Positions 1 to 7,542 of a DNA stretch of 64,000 nt are shown here, piece after piece. The DNA is taken from the NCBI RefSeq assembly GCF_001757355.1, contig NZ_MINO01000002.1, positions 157,416 through 221,415 of the forward strand. The letters are read 5' to 3'. The stretch comes from Sphingobium phenoxybenzoativorans. Its GTDB lineage: Bacteria > Pseudomonadota > Alphaproteobacteria > Sphingomonadales > Sphingomonadaceae. The first letter of the stretch is position 1; each line of letters begins with the position of its first letter. The position numbers and the translations under genes are program-made. Under the pieces are notes generated by a model. That model ran no database searches. It was not told the origin of the DNA and worked only from the letters and a program-made list of their open reading frames with translations.

Positions 1-72
1 CGCCTCAAGCGTGCTGCGCGCGGCATCCGACAGGGACGGACCGGCATGTTCATGATGATGGTGCGAAGCCAT
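1..72 (-). CDS. N-terminus of a His-rich protein, possibly a Fur/Zur-type regulator (cut by window edge)
   Basis: Only the first 24 codons are inside the window. They start at an ATG at position 72 and run off the left edge. The peptide begins MASHHHHEHAG and continues into an amphipathic stretch (SLSDAARSTLEA). A His-rich leader followed by a helix of this kind is seen at the start of sphingomonad Fur-family zinc regulators, but that match is from memory. A purine-rich AGGATGG sits just before the ATG. The reading frame is open to the edge. The gene is plausible, its identity is weak, and another metal-handling protein is possible. Confidence 0.4.
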   Translation of the reverse strand, partial: MASHHHHEHAGPSLSDAARSTLEA

Positions 73-182
73 CCATCCTATCTATGCCTCTGAGGTCAAA
101 GCGGCAAGGGGCAGGAGGTAGGTCGGTTTAGCGGGGAGCGTGCTCCTGCCATCTCAGGCGCGCTCTCCATTGGGATTGAGGT

Positions 183-1490
183 TCAGGCCGGAACGGCGGT
201 TACCGGGGCCTCGTTCAGCGCATCCGCCTCCAGCAGCCCTTCCTGCTTGGCGACAATCGTCGCGACCAGCACCTGCCCGGCGACATTGACGGCTGTCCGG
301 CCCATATCGAGGATCGGATCGATGGCGAGCAGCAATCCCGCGCCTTCCAACGGCAGGCCAAGCGTTGAAAGGGTGAGCGTCAGCATGACGATCGCGCCCG
401 TCAACCCGGCCGTGGCGGCGGAGCCGATCACTGATACGATGACGATCAACGCATAGTCCATCGCGTGCAAGGGAATGCCATAGAAGCCCGCCACAAAGAT
501 CGCGGCGATCGCCGGATAGATTGACGCGCACCCGTCCATCTTGGTGGTCGCCGCAAGGGGGACGGCGAAGGCAGCATAGCCGCGCTCCACGCCCATGCGC
601 TCCGTCACGCTCTCCGTTACCGGCAAGGTGCCGACCGAGGAGCGCGAGACAAAGCCGAGCTGGATCGCGGGCCAGGCGATCGAGAAGAAGCGCAACGGAT
701 TGATGCCGTTCAGGATCAGCAGCAGCGGATACACGCCCAGGATGATGATCGCGAGGCCCAGATAGACGGCCCCCGCGAACGATCCGAGCTGCGCCAGCGC
801 TGTCCAGCCATAGGTCGCGACCGCCGTGCCGATCAGGCCCGCCGAGCCGATGGGCGTCAGGCGGATGATCCAGCCGAGCAGGGTGCGGACCACGGCCAGC
901 AGGGAGCGCACGAACGCCAGGAAGGGATCGGCCCGCTCACCGAGCTTGAGTGTGGCCAGGCCCACTGCAATGGAGATCACCAGCAGTTGCAGGATATTGA
1001 ACGACAGGCTGGTCGTCGCCTTGCCGTCATCCGCGATCTTGGTGCTGCCCGACAGGCCGAGCGCATTGTCGGGGATCAGCCCCTTCAGAAAGTCCAGCCA
1101 GCCGCCGACCGATGTGACATGCCCGGCGGGTATGGGCGCGCCCTTGGCGCTGAGGCCCGGCTGGATCAACAGGCCGACGGCCAGGCCCACGACCACGGCG
1201 ATCAGCGCGGTGATCGCAAACCACAGCAAGGTGCGCCCGGCGAGCCGCGCCGCATTGTCGAGCGCGCGCAGATTGGCGATGCTGGCGACGATGGCGGCAA
1301 ACACCAGCGGCGCGACGATCGCTTTCAGCAATTGCACGAAAATGCCGCCGATTGTCTTGAGCGCCTGTGACAGCGCATTGAGTTCACCGTCCGGCCCGGC
1401 GCCCATGGAGCGCGCCAGCAGGCCGAGCAGCAGTCCGATGACCATGCCGGCCAGAACCTGGAATCCGAAACTGCGATAATTGAGCGTCAT
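183..1490 (-). CDS. Dicarboxylate/amino acid:cation symporter (DAACS family)
   Basis: A 435-residue inner membrane carrier of the GltP/DctA (glutamate transporter homolog) fold, expected to take up C4-dicarboxylates or acidic amino acids with Na+ or H+. Eight or so hydrophobic segments, a serine-rich hairpin (SRSSVGTLPVT, about 275-285) and the C-terminal helix with DMGRTAVNVAGQ all match the family. The normally conserved NMDGT cation/substrate motif reads KMDGC here, so coupling or substrate may differ from the classic members. The start ATG at 1490 gives the usual length. It stands alone, divergent from the peptidase gene that follows. Confidence 0.9.
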   Translation of the reverse strand: MTLNYRSFGFQVLAGMVIGLLLGLLARSMGAGPDGELNALSQALKTIGGIFVQLLKAIVAPLVFAAIVASIANLRALDNAARLAGRTLLWFAITALIAVVVGLAVGLLIQPGLSAKGAPIPAGHVTSVGGWLDFLKGLIPDNALGLSGSTKIADDGKATTSLSFNILQLLVISIAVGLATLKLGERADPFLAFVRSLLAVVRTLLGWIIRLTPIGSAGLIGTAVATYGWTALAQLGSFAGAVYLGLAIIILGVYPLLLILNGINPLRFFSIAWPAIQLGFVSRSSVGTLPVTESVTERMGVERGYAAFAVPLAATTKMDGCASIYPAIAAIFVAGFYGIPLHAMDYALIVIVSVIGSAATAGLTGAIVMLTLTLSTLGLPLEGAGLLLAIDPILDMGRTAVNVAGQVLVATIVAKQEGLLEADALNEAPVTAVPA

Positions 1491-1674
1491 GGCGTGGCGT
1501 CCCTAGCTTGGCTTTGCATATCGGCAGCCAACAGCGATCTTGCGACCAAGCTTTTCTAGCAGCCGGGAAAGCGCGGATAAGGAGGCCCTCTTTCCGCAAA
1601 CGCCAACCTTCGCGATTGGCGAGCGGTTCCCTCTATGCCACACATGGCGCAACAATCCATCGGGGAGCAAAAAA

Positions 1675-3072
1675 ATGAAATTGTCTGCCACATATCTGGG
1701 GTCGGCCCTGATGGCGCTTGTCCTGATGACGCTTGTCCTGTGCGGCGCGCCGGCGATGGCCGCGTCGGACCCGGAGGCGGCCAAGGACGTGCTGAAGCGT
1801 TCCGTCGCGTTCGAATCCTCCCTGGGCAAAGGGCAGGTGCCAGCGCTGGCCGCTTATTACGCCTCCGTGCTCAAACAGGCCGGTTATGCCGATGGCGACA
1901 TAGAGATCACGCCCATGGGCGAAACGGCGACGCTGGCCGCGACGCTCAAGGGCAGCAATCCGAAGCTCAAGCCGATCCTGCTCAGCGGCCATATGGATGT
2001 GGTGGCGGCCAACAAGGCGGACTGGACGCGCGACCCCTTCGTGCCCGTGGAGGAGAATGGCTACATCTTCGGCCGGGGCGCGGAGGATAATAAATATGAC
2101 GTCGCGATGATGATATCGACGATGGCGCGACTGAAGAAGGAAGGCTTCCGGCCGAAACGCTCGATCATCTTGCTGCTGTCGGGCGACGAGGAAACGTCGA
2201 TGACGACGACGCGCGCGCTGGCGCAGAAATATAAGGACGCCGAATTGCTGCTGAACGGCGATGGCGGCGGCGGCACGCTGGGTGAAGATGGCAAGCCTGT
2301 CCTCTACAAGATCCAGGCCGGGGAAAAAACCTATGCCGATTTTGAGGTCAGCTTCACTGATCCGGGCGGCCATTCCAGCGCGCCGACCGCGACCAATCCG
2401 GTGTACCGCATGGCGAAGGCGATCGGGCGGCTGGAAGCGTTCAAATTTCCGCCCATGTCGAACGAACTGACCCGCGCCACGCTGAAAGTCGCGGCGGGCC
2501 GGGCCGGGGGCAGCGACATTGGCGCGGTGCTTGCCCGCTATGCCGCCGATCCCACGGATGTCGCAGCGGCCGACCAGCTTTCGACGCACCCGGAATTTAT
2601 CGGCCAGGTCCGCACCACCTGCATTCCCACCATGGTCAACGGGGGGCATGCCGAAAACGCCCTGCCGCAGCGCGCGGCGTTCAATATCAATTGCCGCATC
2701 TTCCCCGGCGTGCCGGTTGAGACGGTGAAGGCGGAGCTGGTCAGGGTTATCGCCGATTCCAGCGCCACCGTCACCACCAAGGACGATCCCACCTCCAGCG
2801 ATGCCTCGCCCTTGCGCAAGGATGTGACGGCGGCGGTCACCAAAGCGGTACGCGCCCGCTATCCTGGGCTGGAGGTCGTTCCCGGAATGGATGCGGGGGC
2901 GACGGACAGCCTGTATTTCCGGGCGCTCGGCGTGCCTTGCTATGGCGTGGCGTCGCTGTTCACCAAGCCCAGCGACAGCTTTGCTCATGGCCTGAATGAA
3001 CGTGTTCCCGTCGCGGGCATCGGCGCGTCGCTGGACCAATGGTATTCCGTGGTGACTGATCTGTCGAAATAG
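1675..3072 (+). CDS. M20/M25/M40 family zinc metallopeptidase, exported
   Basis: A 465-residue M20 peptidase with an N-terminal signal peptide (about residues 1-29, ending AMA-A). The two-zinc site is visible: GHMDVV (His106, Asp108), RGAEDNK (Asp138) and GDEE (171-173, the catalytic Glu and a ligand), with a dimerisation domain from about 215 and a late His in FAHGLNE. M20 enzymes hydrolyse dipeptides or N-acyl amino acids, and the export signal points to the periplasm. The frame is open further upstream, but the ATG at 1675 has a GGGGAG site 8 bases before it and starts exactly at the signal peptide. The Rieske oxygenase gene follows 58 bp downstream on the same strand. Confidence 0.88.
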   Translation: MKLSATYLGSALMALVLMTLVLCGAPAMAASDPEAAKDVLKRSVAFESSLGKGQVPALAAYYASVLKQAGYADGDIEITPMGETATLAATLKGSNPKLKPILLSGHMDVVAANKADWTRDPFVPVEENGYIFGRGAEDNKYDVAMMISTMARLKKEGFRPKRSIILLLSGDEETSMTTTRALAQKYKDAELLLNGDGGGGTLGEDGKPVLYKIQAGEKTYADFEVSFTDPGGHSSAPTATNPVYRMAKAIGRLEAFKFPPMSNELTRATLKVAAGRAGGSDIGAVLARYAADPTDVAAADQLSTHPEFIGQVRTTCIPTMVNGGHAENALPQRAAFNINCRIFPGVPVETVKAELVRVIADSSATVTTKDDPTSSDASPLRKDVTAAVTKAVRARYPGLEVVPGMDAGATDSLYFRALGVPCYGVASLFTKPSDSFAHGLNERVPVAGIGASLDQWYSVVTDLSK

Positions 3073-3130
3073 ACGCGCATCTTGCGTGAATCGTCATCCT
3101 GTTTTACACTCGAACAACAGGAGAAAATAT

Positions 3131-4288
3131 TTGGTCGCACTGGCACCCGTCGCATCGCAACCCGACCCGCTGGAAGGATGGAGCCTTCCTGCGTGGACCT
3201 ATGACGACCCGGATTTTTTCCGGGCGGAGCAGGAGAAGGTGTTTGCGGCAAGCTGGCAGGTGGTGTGCCATGTCAGCGACGTGCCGGGGCAGGGCGACTG
3301 GCATGCCCTCGAATTTCTGGGTGAGAGCATCATCGTCGTGCGCGGAGAGGACGGCCAGGTCCGCGCCTTCACCAATGTCTGCCGCCACCGCGGGTCGCGC
3401 ATCGTCGATGGCGCCAGTGGCTGTGCAAAGAAGCTCGTCTGTCCTTATCATGCCTGGACTTATAGCCTTGACGGGCGCCTGACCGGCGTGCCGCAGAAAA
3501 GCGATTATCCCGGCCTCGATACCAGCCGCCACGGGCTGACCCTCGTGGACATGGAGATATGGCGGGGCTTCATCTTCATCAGGCTGGCGGGCGGCGGTCC
3601 TTCGGTCGCGGATATGATGGCCCCCTATGATGCGCAGGTGGAGCCGTATCGGTTCGAGGATCTGCGCGCGCTGGGCCGGGTCACGCTGCGCCCGCGCCCG
3701 GTGAACTGGAAGAATGTGGCGGACAATTATTCCGACGGCCTGCATATCCCGGTCGCGCATCCCGGCCTCACGCGCCTGTTCGGGCGCAGCTATGGCGTCG
3801 AGGCGGAGGCGGAGGTCGACCGCATGTGGGGCGATCTGGTCGAGCGGCCCTCGGCCAACTGGTCCGAGCGGTTGTATCAGACACTATTGCCTTCCGTGCC
3901 GCATTTGCCGGAGGCGAACCAGAAACGCTGGCTCTATTTCAAGCTCTGGCCGAACGTCGCCTTCGACATCTACCCGGATCAGGTGGATTTCATGCAGTTC
4001 CTGCCGATCAGCCCCACCGAGACGCTGATCCGGGAGATCAGCTATGTGTTGCCCGACGACCGCCGGGAGATGAAGGCGGCGCGCTACCTCAACTGGCGCA
4101 TTAACCGCGAGGTGAACGCAGAGGATACGGCGCTGATAGCCCGCGTGCAGGACGGCATGCGTTCGCGCAGCTTCTCCATCGGCCCGCTGGGGGAGAGCGA
4201 GGTGTGCCTGCGCAGCTTCTGCCGCCGGATGCGCGCGCTGATCCCCGAAGCCCGGCGCGAGGAGCGGCCTGCGGCGGGGTGGTCCTGA
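3131..4288 (+). CDS. Rieske [2Fe-2S] aromatic-ring-hydroxylating-type oxygenase, alpha subunit
   Basis: A 385-residue oxygenase large subunit. The Rieske centre is formed by CRH (Cys84, His86) and CPYH (Cys104, His107). The mononuclear iron site is in the C-terminal half, at NVADNYSDGLHIPVAH (two His spaced by four residues). This architecture belongs to oxygenases that hydroxylate or demethylate small aromatic or quaternary amine substrates, and the actual substrate cannot be told. No ferredoxin or reductase gene lies beside it. I chose the TTG at 3131 because AGGAGA (3119-3124) is ideally placed before it. The alternative GTG at 3086 has no such site and would add 15 residues. Confidence 0.88.
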   Translation: MVALAPVASQPDPLEGWSLPAWTYDDPDFFRAEQEKVFAASWQVVCHVSDVPGQGDWHALEFLGESIIVVRGEDGQVRAFTNVCRHRGSRIVDGASGCAKKLVCPYHAWTYSLDGRLTGVPQKSDYPGLDTSRHGLTLVDMEIWRGFIFIRLAGGGPSVADMMAPYDAQVEPYRFEDLRALGRVTLRPRPVNWKNVADNYSDGLHIPVAHPGLTRLFGRSYGVEAEAEVDRMWGDLVERPSANWSERLYQTLLPSVPHLPEANQKRWLYFKLWPNVAFDIYPDQVDFMQFLPISPTETLIREISYVLPDDRREMKAARYLNWRINREVNAEDTALIARVQDGMRSRSFSIGPLGESEVCLRSFCRRMRALIPEARREERPAAGWS

Positions 4289-4292
4289 AATT

Positions 4293-4433
4293 CCCCTCCC
4301 TTTCAAGGGAGGGGCTAGGGGTGGGTGCGAGCGCAGTGAGCCTCTCCCACCTTTCTGTCAAAAGTGGCGGAGGGGGCATTGAGCCCCCGCCACCCCTTCA
4401 CCCACCCCCGGCCCCTCCCTTGAAAGGGAGGGG
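4293..4433. repeat. Nested palindromic repeat element between oxygenase and FAD oxidoreductase genes
   Basis: Each end carries its own 22-bp palindrome of CCCCTCCCTT type (4293-4314 and 4412-4433), and the two ends with their flanking CTAGGGGTGGGTG / CACCCACCCCCGG also form inverted arms of about 35 bp. The middle contains a further GC-rich hairpin. It looks like a non-autonomous repeat of the MITE/REP class. It fills nearly the whole 157-bp gap between two genes on the same strand, so if transcribed it would fold strongly and could lower expression of the second gene. Confidence 0.85.
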
Positions 4434-4445
4434 GGAGATTATGCG

Positions 4446-6053
4446 ATGACCAAGAGATACGACGCCATCATCATCGGCGCAGGCCATAACGGCCTCGTCT
4501 GCGCCTTCTATCTTGCGCGGGCGGGGTTAAAGGTGCGCGTGCTGGAACGGCGCAATGTCGTGGGCGGCGCTGCGGTGACGGAGGAATTTCACCCCGGCTT
4601 CCGCAATTCGGTGGCGAGCTATACCGTCAGCTTGCTGCAGCCCAAGGTCATCAAGGACATGAAGCTGGCCGATTATGGCTATCGCGTCATCGAGCGGCCG
4701 ATCTCCAATTTCCTGCCACAAGAAAATGGCGACTATCTAAAGCTTGGCGGCGGGCTTCAGCGGACCCAGGCGGAGTTCAAACGCTTTTCGGCCAGGGACG
4801 CCGCTGCGCTGCCGGGCTATTATGACGCGCTGGAAAATGTCGCGGAGGTGCTGCGCGGGCTGGCGCTGAAGGCCCCGCCGAATATCGGCGACGGCCTGCG
4901 CACTATGATTGACGGCGTGAAGCAGGGCAGGGCGCTCTCCAGGCTGACGATGGAGCAACAGCGCGACGTGCTGGACCTGTTCACCAAATCCGCCCGCACT
5001 TTCCTGGATAGCTGGTTTGAGAGCGAGGCGGTGAAGGCTGCTTTCGGCTTCGACGCGGTCGTCGGTAATTATGCGTCCCCCGACACGCCGGGCAGCGCCT
5101 ATGTCCTGCTCCACCACGTCTTTGGTGAGGTGAATGGCAAGAAGGGCGCATGGGGCCACAGCATCGGCGGCATGGGTACGATCACCCAGATCATGGCGCG
5201 GATATGCCGCGACCTGGGCGTCGAGATCAGCATTGAAAGCCCGGTTGCGCAGGTGCTGACGGACGGCGCCACGGTCGCGGGCGTGCGGCTGGAAAGCGGG
5301 GAGGAGATCGCCGCCAAATATGTCGTCGCCAATGTCGGGCCGAAACTGCTCTACGAACGCATGATGGCCCCGTCCGACCTGCCCGCTGATTTCCTGAAGC
5401 GGATCAAGGCGTTCAAGGCGGGATCCGGCACCTTCCGCATGAATGTCGCCCTATCGTCCCTGCCGCGCTTCACCAGCCATCCGGAACCGGGCGAGCATCA
5501 CCAGTCCGGCATCATCATCGCGCCGACGCTCGATTATATGGACAATGCCTTCATGGACGCGAAGCGCGACGGCTGGTCGAAAGCGCCGATCGTCGAGATG
5601 CTGATCCCCTCGACCGTTGACGACAGCCTCGCGCCGGAGGGTTGCCATGTCGCCAGCCTGTTCTGCCAGCAATTCGCGCCCGTCCTGCCCGACGGCCGGG
5701 ACTGGGATGACGAGGAAGAAAAGGCGGCCGACGCGATCATCGATACGGTCGAGCGTTATGCGCCCGGTTTCCGCGACTCGATCATCGCCCAGACGCGCCT
5801 CAGCCCGAAGGGGCTGGAGCGCAAGTTCGGCCTTGTCGGCGGCGACATCATGCACGGCAACATGTCGCTGGACCAGCTATGGGCCGCGCGCCCGGTGCTT
5901 GGCCATGGCAGCTATCGCGGGCCGCTCGCCGGCCTCTACATGTGCGGCGCGGGCACCCATCCGGGCGGCGGCGTCACCGGCGCCCCCGGCCACAACGCCG
6001 CCCGCGTCATCCTGTCCGACGGCAGCCTGTTCGGCCGGATGCGGGGGAAATAG
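4446..6053 (+). CDS. FAD-dependent oxidoreductase, phytoene desaturase/PYROXD2-like
   Basis: A 535-residue flavoprotein of the amine oxidase/phytoene desaturase superfamily. The N-terminus holds the dinucleotide-binding motif GAGHNG (11-16), and ERR follows at the end of the second strand. The C-terminus has MCGAGTHPGGGVTGAPGHNAA, the usual flavin-contacting segment of the PYROXD2/carotenoid dehydrogenase-like group. The reaction is expected to be FAD-dependent desaturation or amine oxidation of an unknown substrate. No signal peptide is seen, so it is probably cytoplasmic or membrane-associated. The gene follows the Rieske oxygenase on the same strand, so both may act on one compound, although a long repeat separates them. 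Confidence 0.85.
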   Translation: MTKRYDAIIIGAGHNGLVCAFYLARAGLKVRVLERRNVVGGAAVTEEFHPGFRNSVASYTVSLLQPKVIKDMKLADYGYRVIERPISNFLPQENGDYLKLGGGLQRTQAEFKRFSARDAAALPGYYDALENVAEVLRGLALKAPPNIGDGLRTMIDGVKQGRALSRLTMEQQRDVLDLFTKSARTFLDSWFESEAVKAAFGFDAVVGNYASPDTPGSAYVLLHHVFGEVNGKKGAWGHSIGGMGTITQIMARICRDLGVEISIESPVAQVLTDGATVAGVRLESGEEIAAKYVVANVGPKLLYERMMAPSDLPADFLKRIKAFKAGSGTFRMNVALSSLPRFTSHPEPGEHHQSGIIIAPTLDYMDNAFMDAKRDGWSKAPIVEMLIPSTVDDSLAPEGCHVASLFCQQFAPVLPDGRDWDDEEEKAADAIIDTVERYAPGFRDSIIAQTRLSPKGLERKFGLVGGDIMHGNMSLDQLWAARPVLGHGSYRGPLAGLYMCGAGTHPGGGVTGAPGHNAARVILSDGSLFGRMRGK

Positions 6054-6094
6054 ATCCCTGTTTCCTGCTCCCGTTTGCCAGATCAAACCAACAC

Positions 6095-6160
6095 CCGTTC
6101 ATTTCGAGCGTAGTCGAGAAACCAGCGCACAGGCTTCTCGACTATGCTCGAAGCGAACGG
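6095..6160. repeat. Palindromic intergenic repeat (TTTCGAGCGTAGTCGAGAA type)
   Basis: Two 26-bp inverted arms (6095-6120 and 6135-6160) match with a few differences across a 14-bp loop. It lies between the convergent FAD oxidoreductase and permease genes, and its right edge nearly touches the permease stop codon. It may work as a bidirectional terminator. The same general class of repeat recurs in the last 5 kb of the window. Confidence 0.8.
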
Positions 6161-6167
6161 ATATTCT

Positions 6168-7448
6168 CTAGGCCAGGGCTGCCCCGGCTTCTCGCCGCGC
6201 CATCCAGTAGAGCGGAAAACCCACCAGCATCAACAGTAGGCTATAGCCGCTGATATCCAGTCCCGCGCCCCACAGGGTCCAGAGCGAATAGACCACGCCT
6301 ACCGCCGCCACTGGCAAAACCAGCCGGAACTTCAATGCCGTCAATGCGCAGCACAGATACAGCCACAGCGTCGCTGAGGTGGAGAGCAACGCCATCGTCT
6401 GGAACAGGTCACCCATGCCGCGCAGACTGTTCGAAAGCAACAATAGGCTGCCAATGATGCTGGAGATAATCAGCGCGCGGACGGGCGTTCCGCGCCCGTC
6501 GGTCTTTGCCAGCCATTGCGGCAATTGCCCCGCCTTGGCCATGGCGAGCGGCACCTCGCCCTGCAGCAGCAGCCAGCCGTTGAGCGCGCCGATCGCGCTG
6601 ATCGCAGCGAACAGGGCGATGAAATAGGATGGGCCGGGCGACCAGAAACGCGCGACGAAGGTAGCGAAGGGCGCGTCGCTGTGCGCGGCGACGGCTTCTG
6701 GAAGCAACAGGGCGATTCCGGAACAGATCAGGAGATAGATGAGGCCAGTGACCGCCGTCCCGATCATCGTCGCGCGCGGGATCGTCCGTTCTGGATCGGC
6801 GACCTTGCCCGCGCAGGCGCTGGCGGATTCAAAGCCGAGCAATGCCCATAAGGTGAGCGCCGCTGACGCTGTGACGGCGGGAAGGCTCAGCCCCTCCGCA
6901 GGGAAAGGACGCAGCGGCGCTGTGCCCTGTGTCGTCAACACCAGAATGATGATGACGAATACGACGAGCAGCGGGACCAGCTTGAGCGCCACGGTCAAAA
7001 TCTGGAAACCGCCCGCCGCCTTCGCCCCCCGGATGTTGAGCAGGGTCAGCAGCCAGAGCAGGGCAAAGCCGGACGCCGCCGCCAGTCCCGGCACTTGTCC
7101 GATGATGGGCATGAAGATGCTGAGATAGCTGACCGCCGCGATGGCGATGGCGACATTGGTGGTCCAGATGGACACCAGATAGATCCAGCCGACCGCGAAA
7201 CCCGCGATCGGTCCGAACGCTGCGGCGACCATCTCCGGCGGGCCGCCCGTCCCCGGCAGGCGCTTTGTCAGCGCCGCAAGCACCCAGGCCAGCGATAATG
7301 CGCCGCCGATGGTCAGCACCCACCCGGCAACGGCGTTCCATCCAAAGGGCGCGAGCGCGGCCGGAAGCAGGAACACGCCCGATCCGATCATGTTGCCCAT
7401 GACCAGCGCGATGCAGGCGAGGAGGCCCAGCGGGCGCGTGGATGTCAT
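6168..7448 (-). CDS. APC-superfamily amino acid permease
   Basis: A 426-residue integral membrane protein with about 12 hydrophobic helices. Helix 1 contains the broken-helix substrate motif GNMIGSGVF, typical of amino acid-polyamine-organocation carriers of the AdiC/basic amino acid antiporter group. The charged loop PGTGGPPEMVAAAFGP after helix 2 also fits. Expected role: uptake or exchange of an amino acid or amine. The frame opens six codons earlier (MGPDAA), but the ATG at 7448 begins the conserved hydrophilic leader MTSTRPLG and is preferred. It lies downstream of a TonB receptor gene on the same strand. Confidence 0.87.
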   Translation of the reverse strand: MTSTRPLGLLACIALVMGNMIGSGVFLLPAALAPFGWNAVAGWVLTIGGALSLAWVLAALTKRLPGTGGPPEMVAAAFGPIAGFAVGWIYLVSIWTTNVAIAIAAVSYLSIFMPIIGQVPGLAAASGFALLWLLTLLNIRGAKAAGGFQILTVALKLVPLLVVFVIIILVLTTQGTAPLRPFPAEGLSLPAVTASAALTLWALLGFESASACAGKVADPERTIPRATMIGTAVTGLIYLLICSGIALLLPEAVAAHSDAPFATFVARFWSPGPSYFIALFAAISAIGALNGWLLLQGEVPLAMAKAGQLPQWLAKTDGRGTPVRALIISSIIGSLLLLSNSLRGMGDLFQTMALLSTSATLWLYLCCALTALKFRLVLPVAAVGVVYSLWTLWGAGLDISGYSLLLMLVGFPLYWMARREAGAALA

Positions 7449-7509
7449 CGCTGCATCAGGCCCCAAATTGCGGCCGAATGCAAGCTGCCGTCACCGGCGG
7501 AGGAGGCAG

Positions 7510-7532
7510 CCCCTCCGCTGATGACGGAGGGG
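7510..7532 (-). terminator. Candidate hairpin terminator after TonB receptor gene
   Basis: An 8-bp perfect GC-rich stem (CCCCTCCG / CGGAGGGG) with a 7-base loop lies 10 bp beyond the receptor stop codon. No clear U-run follows on the - strand, so termination is plausible but not certain. Confidence 0.4.
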
Positions 7533-7542
7533 CGCATCCCGG

